Positions 58,067 to 64,000 of a stretch of DNA of 64,000 bases are shown here, in pieces (position 1 is the first letter of the stretch; every line of letters starts with the position of its first letter). The notes under the pieces were generated by a model. That model did not search any database and had not been told where the DNA came from. It was given only the letters and a program-made list of their open reading frames with translations. This stretch comes from Curtobacterium sp. VKM Ac-1393 (GTDB lineage Bacteria; Actinomycetota; Actinomycetes; Actinomycetales; Microbacteriaceae): positions 695,702 to 759,701 of the forward strand of contig NZ_JADKRW010000001.1 of assembly GCF_015350995.1 (NCBI RefSeq), read 5' to 3'. The position numbers and the translations under genes were made by a program.

Positions 58067-58684
58067 GTGCCGACGACACCGGCCCGCCGGCGCCTGAGTC
58101 CGGCCGAGCGTGAGGCCCAGATCACGGCAGCGGCGGTCGACCTCGCCCGGTCCGAGGGGCTCGCGGCCGTCACCCTCCGTGGGGTGGCCGCGGTGATCGG
58201 TGTGGCGCCGTCGCTCGTCGCGCACTACCGGCCGAGCATGGAGGACCTGGTCGGCGAGACCTTCCGGACCGTCGCCGCAGCCGAGGTCGCCGAGGTCCGC
58301 GCGATCGTCGGCGCAGCACGCGAACCGGTGTCCGGCCTCCGCACCCTGCTCGGCTGCATCGCCGACCCCGCACGCGACGACGTCGCCACCCTCTGGGCCG
58401 ACGCGTGGAGCATCGGCCGCACCAACGCCGCACTGGCGACCGCCGCCCGGGACGTCATGGACGACTGGCAGGTCCTGGCGACCACGGTGGTCGCCGACGG
58501 GGTGCACGCGGGTGTGATGCGCACCGACGACCCGGACGGGGTCGGACGCCTGTTGTTCGCCCTCGTCGACGCCACCAACGGCTACGCCCTGGTCGACTAC
58601 CTCGACCGCTCGACCCGCGAAGGCCTGGTCCGCACGACGATCGCCCGCGCCGTCGGCCTGGACGGCTCAGCTCTGTCGGGGTGA
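58067..58684 (+). CDS. TetR-family regulator
   Basis: 205-residue repressor, GTG start (VPTTPARR). The N-terminal HTH spans REAQITAAAVDLARSEGLAA and LRGVAAVIGVAPSLVAHYRP; the C-terminal ligand domain is helical and resembles the BetI-type group (FALVDATNGYALVDYLDRS). It starts nine bases after the PucR gene, so the two may share a transcript. Its last 18 bases overlap the 3' end of the convergent Nudix gene. Target and ligand are unknown, but a link to amine or osmolyte uptake would fit. Confidence 0.87.
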   Translation: MPTTPARRRLSPAEREAQITAAAVDLARSEGLAAVTLRGVAAVIGVAPSLVAHYRPSMEDLVGETFRTVAAAEVAEVRAIVGAAREPVSGLRTLLGCIADPARDDVATLWADAWSIGRTNAALATAARDVMDDWQVLATTVVADGVHAGVMRTDDPDGVGRLLFALVDATNGYALVDYLDRSTREGLVRTTIARAVGLDGSALSG

Positions 58685-59353
58685 CACCCGCCGCAGCGCG
58701 ACCCACTGCAGCAGCATGATCGTCTTGCCGTCGGCGATCCGGCCGTCCTCGACCATCACGAGTGCGTCGTCGAGCGCGAGTTCGAGCACCTCGATGTCCT
58801 CACCCTCGTCCTCGACCCCGCCGCCGGCCTCGACCCGGTCGGCCGGGGTGTACGCCCCGACGTAGAAGTGGACCCGCTCGGTGACCGAGCCGGGGCTCAT
58901 GAAGACGTCGCCGACGTGGACCAGTTCGCCAAGCCGGATGCCGAGCTCCTCGGTGGCCTCACGTCGCACGGCCGTCTCGGGGTCGTCCTCGTCGAGCAAC
59001 CCGGCAGCCGCCTCGATCAACATGCCGTCCGGGTGCCCGTTCACGTACGCCGGCCACCGGAACTGCCGGGTGAGCAAGACCGTCCCGCGCTCGGCGTCGT
59101 ACGGCAGCACCGTCGCCCCGTTCCCGCGGTCGTAGGTCTCGCGCTGCTGCCGGTCCCAGCGGCCGTCGCGGCGCCGGACGTCGAGGGTGGTGCGACGGAG
59201 CACGTGCCAGCCGTTCGACACCACCTCGACGTCCCGCACGACGACATCCGGGTTGCGGTCGAGGTCACGACCGACCGCGTCGAGTCCGACGCGACCGCGG
59301 TCGTCCGGCACGTCGACACCGGGGCGGGGGGCTGCTGCGCGTTCGTCGGTCAC
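58667..59353 (-). CDS. Nudix hydrolase, ADP-ribose/GDP-mannose pyrophosphatase type
   Basis: 228-residue protein, GTG start (VTDERAAA). The Nudix box GLLDEDDPETAVRREATEELG carries the REATEEL metal-binding core, preceded by GMLIEAAAG. The N-terminal VVSNGWHVLRRTTLDV and VLLTRQFRWPAY are those of the NudK/NudF dimer family that cleaves nucleoside diphosphate sugars. MSPGSVTERVHFY is the substrate loop. It is convergent with TetR and overlaps it by 18 bases. Confidence 0.9.
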   Translation of the reverse strand: MTDERAAAPRPGVDVPDDRGRVGLDAVGRDLDRNPDVVVRDVEVVSNGWHVLRRTTLDVRRRDGRWDRQQRETYDRGNGATVLPYDAERGTVLLTRQFRWPAYVNGHPDGMLIEAAAGLLDEDDPETAVRREATEELGIRLGELVHVGDVFMSPGSVTERVHFYVGAYTPADRVEAGGGVEDEGEDIEVLELALDDALVMVEDGRIADGKTIMLLQWVALRRVSPRQS

Positions 59354-59482
59354 GTCGTCACGCTAGCGGGGCGGCCTCGTGGTGCGGCGGGAAGAACCGG
59401 CCACGGGAACACCGGTACCGGCGTGTCGGGCGCGAGCCGTGCCTCCCGGCCAGATCCGGAGGACGCGCTCCGAGAACGAGGA

Positions 59483-59508
59483 AAGGCCCCGGATTCCTCC
59501 GGGGCCTT
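59483..59508 (-). terminator. rho-independent terminator of tRNA-Leu
   Basis: AAGGCCCCGG (59483-59492) and CCGGGGCCTT (59499-59508) form a perfect 10-bp stem with a six-base loop, 13 bases beyond the tRNA 3' end on the minus strand. The minus strand continues TTTCCTCGTT. Confidence 0.8.
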
Positions 59509-59520
59509 GCTCGTTTCGCC

Positions 59521-59607
59521 TGGTGCGCGAGGGGGGACTTGAACCCCCACGCCGTTTCCAGCACACGGACCTGAACCGTGCGCGTCTACCAATTCCGCCA
59601 CTCGCGC
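59521..59607 (-). tRNA. tRNA-Leu (anticodon CAG)
   Basis: The minus strand reads GCGCGAGTGGCGGAATTGG and ends with GCGCACCA; the acceptor arms GCGCGAG (59601-59607) and CTCGCGC (59525-59531) pair fully. The anticodon loop TTCAGGT gives CAG, reading CTG leucine codons, the commonest leucine codon in this DNA. The long variable arm (GTGCTGGAAACGGC region) is that of a class II tRNA, and CCA is encoded. A terminator follows. Confidence 0.95.
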
Positions 59608-59644
59608 CAGCCCCAAAACACTACCACGCACAGACTGCCCCCTG

Positions 59645-59673
59645 CGCCAACCACTACCATGCAGGGGTTGGCG
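59645..59673. promoter_or_regulatory. inverted repeat upstream of fhaA
   Basis: CGCCAACC (59645-59652) and GGTTGGCG (59666-59673) are perfect 8-bp arms with a 13-base spacer, 20 bases before the fhaA start. It could be a leader hairpin or an operator. Confidence 0.4.
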
Positions 59674-59693
59674 ACCGACGACTCTGGAGACAC

Positions 59694-60374
59694 ATGGGCC
59701 TGCTGGACAACTTCGAGCGAGGGCTGGAGCGCGCAGTGAACGGCGCGTTCGCGAAGACCTTCCGCTCCGGTGTGCAGCCGGTCGAGATCTCCAGCGCCCT
59801 GCGCCGCGAGCTCGACACGAAGGCCGCCGTGGTGTCGCGAGAGCGCATCCTGGTGCCGAACGAGTTCACCGTGCGCCTGGCGCCGCCGGACTTCACGCGC
59901 ATGAACGACGTCGGGCGCCCGCTCATCGACGAACTCACGCAGATGGCCCACCAGCACGCTGTGGCGCAGAACTACTCGTTCTCCGGACCGGTCACCATCC
60001 GCCTGCAGCAGGACGGCACGCTGTCGACCGGCATCCTGCAGATCGACTCCACCACGGTGCAGCGAGACGTCGCCTGGGTCGCCGTGCTCGACATCGGGTC
60101 GCAGCGGCACCGGCTGGACCGCGGACGCACCGTCATCGGCCGTGGCAGCGACGCGGACATCACCATCGCGGACACCGGGACGAGCCGGAAACACGTCGAG
60201 GTCCTGTGGGACGGCAAGCACGCCCAGGCCACCGATCTGGGCTCGACGAACGGCTCGAAGCTGAACGGTCAGCACTTCTCCCAGGCGATCGTGGAGCCGG
60301 ACTCCACCATCGAGATCGGTCGTACCCGTATGGTGTTCCGGGTGATCCCGGAGAACGACGGAGGTGCTCGATGA
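59694..60374 (+). CDS. fhaA: FHA-domain protein FhaA
   Basis: 226-residue protein. The N-terminal DUF3662 domain (MGLLDNFERGLERAVNGAF and VQPVEISSALRRELDTKA) is followed directly by a C-terminal FHA domain: RTVIGRGSDADITIADTGTSRKH (in two parts: VIGRGSDADI, TSRKHVEV) and DLGSTNGSKLNG, which bind phosphothreonine. In actinobacteria FhaA links Ser/Thr kinases to peptidoglycan synthesis at the division site. The long proline-rich linker of mycobacterial FhaA is short here. ATG 59694 has GGAG upstream. It is first in the fhaA-fhaB-pstP-rodA-pbpA operon. Confidence 0.92.
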   Translation: MGLLDNFERGLERAVNGAFAKTFRSGVQPVEISSALRRELDTKAAVVSRERILVPNEFTVRLAPPDFTRMNDVGRPLIDELTQMAHQHAVAQNYSFSGPVTIRLQQDGTLSTGILQIDSTTVQRDVAWVAVLDIGSQRHRLDRGRTVIGRGSDADITIADTGTSRKHVEVLWDGKHAQATDLGSTNGSKLNGQHFSQAIVEPDSTIEIGRTRMVFRVIPENDGGAR

Positions 60375-60922
60375 CCACAGGCCTGACCCTGCTCGTCCTG
60401 CGCTTCGTGTTCCTCGCGGTGCTGTGGCTGTTCGTGTTCGTGATCGTCTTCGCGCTGCGGAGTGACCTGTTCGGTCAGCGGGTGCGCACGATCCCGACCG
60501 ATCCGAAGGGCGCACCGTCGGGTCCGACGACCCCCACGATCCCCGCTGCGGCAGCCCCGACAGCGGCTTCGGCCGGTGCGTTCACCGACCTCATCGGGCA
60601 ACCGACCCAGGCGACGCAGTCCGCGTCGCCGGCCGCGACCCGCCTCGTGATCACCGAGGGTGCGCGCGAGGGCATGGAGATGCCGCTCGGCGGCGGACCG
60701 ATCACGATCGGCCGGTCCAGCGAGTCCAACGTCGTGATCCGCGACGACTACACCTCGACCAACCACGCCCGGCTCGACCTGCGCGCCGACGGCTGGCTCC
60801 TCACCGACCTCGAGTCCACGAACGGCACCTTCGTCAACGGTCAGAAGGTGATCGCTCCCCTGACCGTCGCGGAGCGCACGCCGATCACGATCGGGACGAC
60901 GACGTTCGAGCTGCGGCGGTAA
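60371..60922 (+). CDS. fhaB: FHA-domain membrane protein FhaB
   Basis: 183-residue protein with one N-terminal membrane helix (LVLRFVFLAVLWLFVFVIVFAL), an Ala/Pro/Thr-rich linker and a C-terminal FHA domain: GPITIGRSSESNVVIRDD, TSTNHARLDLR and DLESTNGTFVNGQK, with all phosphothreonine-binding residues. It is coupled to fhaA by ATGA and lies seven bases before the phosphatase gene. FhaB (FipA) connects kinase signalling to cell division. Confidence 0.92.
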   Translation: MTTGLTLLVLRFVFLAVLWLFVFVIVFALRSDLFGQRVRTIPTDPKGAPSGPTTPTIPAAAAPTAASAGAFTDLIGQPTQATQSASPAATRLVITEGAREGMEMPLGGGPITIGRSSESNVVIRDDYTSTNHARLDLRADGWLLTDLESTNGTFVNGQKVIAPLTVAERTPITIGTTTFELRR

Positions 60923-60928
60923 CCCGGC

Positions 60929-62287
60929 ATGACCGCTCGCACGCTGAGCGCCGCTGTGTCCCACGTGGGACGCATCCGCGCGAACAACCAGGACTCCGGC
61001 TACGCCGGGGCGCACCTGTTCGCGGTCGCGGACGGCATGGGCGGGCACGCCGGCGGCGACGTCGCCTCGGCGATCGCGATCCGACGCATCCGCGAGGTCG
61101 ACCGCGAGTTCCCCTCGGCACACGACGCCGAGTTCGCGCTGCAGTCGGCGTTGATCGCGGCGAACCAGCTCATCACCGAGACGGTGTTCGAGCACCAGGA
61201 ACTGACCGGCATGGGCACCACGGTGTCCGCGATGATCCGGGTCGGTGAACAGATCGCGATCGCGCACATCGGCGACTCGCGCATCTACCGCCACCGCGAC
61301 GGCGAGCTGCAGCAGATCACCTCGGACCACACGTTCGTGCAGCGACTCGTCGACAGCGGTCGGATCACGCCCGAAGAGGCCGCGGTCCACCCCCGACGGT
61401 CGGTGCTCATGCGGGTGCTCGGCGACGTCGACGCCGCACCAGAGGTCGACACGGCGATCATGGACATCCAGCCGGGCGACCGCTGGCTCCTCTGCTCCGA
61501 CGGTCTGTCGTCCTACCTGGCCGAAGAACGCATCCGACACGCACTCGCGTCGAACATGGACGCCAACCAGGTCACGCAGCGCCTGGTCAAGGAGACGCTC
61601 GACCACGGCGCGCCCGACAACGTCACCGTCGTCGTGATGGACGTCACCGCAGAAGAGGTCGACGACGACGACGACGCGGCCACCACCGTCGGGTCCGCAG
61701 CCGCCCCCCTGACCTTCGAGGCGTCGACCGGCCGCAAGCCGATCCGCCTCCCCACGATCCTGCTGCACCCGCTCAAGGTCACCACGGCGCCGGAGGACTC
61801 GCACTTCGAGCCGGAGTCCGACCAGTTCTTCGCCGAGCTCATCGCCGAAGACCGCCGCCGGCGCATCCGTCGCCGCATCTCGTGGACGATCGCCCTCGTC
61901 GTCGCGGTCGCCGCCCTGGTCGGCGCGGTGTTCCTCGGGTGGCGGATCACCCAGGACCACTACTACGTCGGCAACGACCGCGGCACCGTCGCGATCTACA
62001 AGGGCGTGCAGCAGTCGATCGGACCGATGGCGCTGTCCGACGTCTACGAAGAATCCGACATCACCGTCTCGTCGCTGCCCGACTACACGCGCGAGAACGT
62101 CCGCTCGACGATCAACGCCCAATCGCTCAGCGACGCACGCGACATCGTCGACCGGCTGCGCAAGGCCGCCGAGACCGGTCAGGACCAAGCCGGCACCGGC
62201 GGTGACGGGGGTTCCACCTCGTCGCCCTCGCCGTCGCCGTCGCGGTCGTCCTCCCCGTCGCCGAGCGCGACCCGGAGCTCGCGATGA
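60929..62287 (+). CDS. pstP: PP2C-type Ser/Thr phosphatase PstP
   Basis: 452-residue membrane phosphatase. The catalytic domain (about residues 5-240) has VGRIRANNQDSGYAG, VADGMGGHAGGDVAS, GTTVSAMIRV, HIGDSRIYRH and CSDGLSSYLAEE, with HGAPDNVTVVV, giving the metal-binding Asp residues of PPM phosphatases. A cytoplasmic linker leads to one membrane helix (ISWTIALVVAVAALVGAVFL) and an extracellular tail ending in a Ser/Pro repeat. It reverses PknA/PknB phosphorylation. The kinase genes are presumably to the right, beyond the window. Confidence 0.93.
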   Translation: MTARTLSAAVSHVGRIRANNQDSGYAGAHLFAVADGMGGHAGGDVASAIAIRRIREVDREFPSAHDAEFALQSALIAANQLITETVFEHQELTGMGTTVSAMIRVGEQIAIAHIGDSRIYRHRDGELQQITSDHTFVQRLVDSGRITPEEAAVHPRRSVLMRVLGDVDAAPEVDTAIMDIQPGDRWLLCSDGLSSYLAEERIRHALASNMDANQVTQRLVKETLDHGAPDNVTVVVMDVTAEEVDDDDDAATTVGSAAAPLTFEASTGRKPIRLPTILLHPLKVTTAPEDSHFEPESDQFFAELIAEDRRRRIRRRISWTIALVVAVAALVGAVFLGWRITQDHYYVGNDRGTVAIYKGVQQSIGPMALSDVYEESDITVSSLPDYTRENVRSTINAQSLSDARDIVDRLRKAAETGQDQAGTGGDGGSTSSPSPSPSRSSSPSPSATRSSR

Positions 62288-63726
62288 GCAACGCCACCGC
62301 CCAGTCGTTCACGCAGGCGATCACGATCAAGCTCCGTGAACCCGCACGTGCTCGGAACCTCGAGCTCGTGCTGCTCGTCATCGCCTGCGGCATCTGCGCC
62401 GGCGCGATGGTGCTCGTGCAGCTCGGCACCAAGGGCCGGTTGTTCGACACCTCGGTGCTGTGGACCGGAGCCGCCATCCTCGGCCTCGCGCTCGTCATGC
62501 ACGTGGTGCTGCGGGTCGTGGCGAAGAACGCCGATCCCTTCATCCTGCCCGTCGCCCTGGTGCTCAACGGCATCGGCATCGCGGAGATCTACCGCATCGA
62601 CATCCACAACGGGCTGTCCGGGTGGAGCGCGATCGGCGTCAAGCAGATCGTGTGGACGCTGCTCGCGATGGTCCTGGCGATCATCACGCTGCTGTTGGTC
62701 CGGAACCACCGGTTCCTGCAGCGGTACCGCTACATCTTCATGTTCCTGACGATCGCGCTGCTGCTGCTGCCGATGCTCCCGGGCATCGGGTACGCACCCG
62801 GCGGAGCGCGCGTCTGGATCCGCGTCGGGCCGTTCTCGTTCCAGCCCGGCGAGCTCGCGAAGATCACCATGGCGCTCTTCTTCGCCGGGTACCTCGTCAC
62901 CGCGCGCGACTCCCTGTCGATCGTCGGCAAGAAGTTCCTCGGCATGACGTTCCCGCGCGCCCGTGACCTCGGCCCGATCCTGGTGATGTGGGGCGCCGCG
63001 ATGGCCGTCCTCGTCTTCCAGCGCGACCTCGGCACGGCGCTGCTGTACTTCGGCCTGTTCCTCGTGATGATCTACGTCGCGACCGCGCGCATCAGCTGGG
63101 TCGTCATCGGCCTCGCGCTGTTCGTCGGTGGTGCCCTCGTCGCGCAGAGCGCCCTCGAGTACGTGCACGGCCGCTTCGAACAGTGGCTCGACCCGTTCAA
63201 CCAAGAGGTCTTCAGCCGCGACACCCAGGCGAGCTACCAGCTCGTGCAGGGCCTGTTCGGCTTCGCGAACGGCGGGATCACGGGCACAGGTCTGGGCCAG
63301 GGTCGTCCGTACATCACGCCGGTCGCCAACGCCGACTACATCGTCGCCTCGCTGGGCGAAGAGCTCGGCCTGATCGGCGTCTTCGCGATCCTGGCGCTCT
63401 TCATCGTGCTCGCCTCGCGCGGCATCCGTGTCGGGTTCATGGCGCAGGACGACTTCGGCAAGCTGCTCGGCGTCGGCTTCGGCTTCGTGATCGCCCTGCA
63501 GGTGTTCGTCGTCGTCGGTGGCATCACCCGGGTCATCCCGGTGACCGGCCTGACCACGCCGTTCATGGCCGCGGGTGGTTCCTCGCTCATCGCCAACTGG
63601 ATCATCGCCGCGATGCTGCTGCGACTCACCGATTCCATCCCAGCCGAACAACGCGTCCAGCAAGGCGCGATCCCCGCCGCGAGCGGGCGGTCCGCGCGTG
63701 CGACCAGGAAGGAGCGTCGTCGATGA
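62284..63726 (+). CDS. rodA: SEDS-family peptidoglycan polymerase RodA/FtsW
   Basis: 480-residue membrane protein with ten or more helices. SEDS signatures are visible: GGARVWIRVGPFSFQPGELAK, VFQRDLGTALLYFGLF, and the C-terminal GGITRVIPVTGLTTPFMAAGGSS shown in part as VIPVTGLTTPFMAAGGSS. The Asp in FQRDLG is the catalytically important residue of this family. It polymerises lipid II into glycan strands with its partner transpeptidase, encoded immediately downstream (ATGA overlap). ATG at 62284 overlaps the phosphatase stop. Confidence 0.94.
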   Translation: MSNATAQSFTQAITIKLREPARARNLELVLLVIACGICAGAMVLVQLGTKGRLFDTSVLWTGAAILGLALVMHVVLRVVAKNADPFILPVALVLNGIGIAEIYRIDIHNGLSGWSAIGVKQIVWTLLAMVLAIITLLLVRNHRFLQRYRYIFMFLTIALLLLPMLPGIGYAPGGARVWIRVGPFSFQPGELAKITMALFFAGYLVTARDSLSIVGKKFLGMTFPRARDLGPILVMWGAAMAVLVFQRDLGTALLYFGLFLVMIYVATARISWVVIGLALFVGGALVAQSALEYVHGRFEQWLDPFNQEVFSRDTQASYQLVQGLFGFANGGITGTGLGQGRPYITPVANADYIVASLGEELGLIGVFAILALFIVLASRGIRVGFMAQDDFGKLLGVGFGFVIALQVFVVVGGITRVIPVTGLTTPFMAAGGSSLIANWIIAAMLLRLTDSIPAEQRVQQGAIPAASGRSARATRKERRR

Positions 63727-64000
63727 ACCGACAGCTCCGCGGTGTCTCGACCGTCATCGTGCTCATGTTCGTCGCACTCTTCGTGTCGACGACGTCGATC
63801 CAGTTCTTCTCGGCCGACTCGCTCCGTGCCGATTCGCGCAACTCGCGAACCATCCTGGACAGTTACTCGACCAAGCGGGGCGCGATCCTCGTCGACGGCA
63901 GCCCGATCGCCGAGTCGACCCCGGTGGACGACCAGTACGAGTACCAGCGCAAGTACACGAACGGCGACCTGTACTCCGCCGTCACCGGCTACTTCACCAT
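63723..64000 (+). CDS. pbpA: penicillin-binding protein PbpA, 5' part (partial)
   Basis: The ATG at 63723 overlaps the rodA stop by four bases and the frame stays open to the window end (92 codons). It reads MNRQLRGVSTVIVLMFVALF, a short cytoplasmic tail and one membrane helix, then FFSADSLRADSRNSRTILDSY and STKRGAILVDGSPIAES, the start of the class B PBP dimerisation domain. The transpeptidase domain lies outside. With RodA it forms a peptidoglycan synthase pair. Confidence 0.92.
   Translation, partial: MNRQLRGVSTVIVLMFVALFVSTTSIQFFSADSLRADSRNSRTILDSYSTKRGAILVDGSPIAESTPVDDQYEYQRKYTNGDLYSAVTGYFT

Noticed and set aside
59521..59607. tRNA-Leu as an integration site for a genomic island
   Set aside because: No integrase and no repeat of the tRNA 3' end was noticed; the flanks are ordinary core genes.

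Overview
The window reads as chromosomal DNA of a high-GC Gram-positive actinobacterium. Coding sequence is strongly GC-biased, starts are often GTG, and the right edge carries the actinobacterial order fhaA-fhaB-pstP-rodA-pbpA. The overall gene set would fit a Microbacteriaceae member such as Curtobacterium, but that placement is inference. Gene packing is tight: I count 18 four-base ATGA or GTGA stop/start overlaps.

Layout. 1-5016: the end of an IclR regulator, a Fic-type protein coupled to an HTH partner, a divergent SDR-like protein, and a NarL-type two-component pair. 5026-12651: a leftward carbon-use operon (TIM-barrel isomerase or decarboxylase, two dehydrogenases, MFS carrier, DhaK-DhaL kinase, triose-phosphate-isomerase homologue) behind a GntR/FCD regulator and a perfect 18-bp palindrome. 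The parts match a sugar-acid route through L-erythrulose. 12652-19401: a large secreted Rhs/YD-repeat protein with a very short, glycine-rich hydrophobic tip, followed at once by a two-helix membrane protein (candidate toxin and immunity pair), plus a secreted zinc metalloprotease. 19533-27860: an APH-like kinase, a GNAT protein, and a three-gene operon (GCS2/ATP-grasp fusion, asparagine-synthase-type amidotransferase, S9 peptidase) that looks like a peptide-amide biosynthesis unit.

28213-38621 and 45304-56393 are two polyamine modules. The first holds a PotABCD-type importer, aminobutyraldehyde dehydrogenase, Lrp regulator, transaminase and two flavin amine oxidases. The second holds N-carbamoylputrescine amidase, agmatine deiminase, an APC permease, two aldehyde dehydrogenases, putrescine oxidase, GabT and a PucR regulator. 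Together they encode agmatine to putrescine to 4-aminobutanal to GABA to succinate.

Between the modules, 40912-45195 is the most striking region. A 53-residue peptide with its own strong ribosome binding site closely resembles the leaderless bacteriocin lacticin Q (aureocin A53 family). It is divergent from an operon of ABC permease, ABC ATPase, two bacterial PH-domain membrane proteins and a small three-helix protein, the kind of partners known for leaderless bacteriocin export and immunity. Base composition there is visibly less GC-rich than in the neighbours.

58067-64000 holds a TetR regulator, a Nudix hydrolase, tRNA-Leu(CAG) with its terminator, and the start of the cell-wall/cell-division signalling operon. 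Several intergenic gaps carry related palindromic repeats, including a 44-nt hairpin seen twice, a GTGCGAGGTTCC-type dyad, and a 19-nt tandem array between two convergent genes.
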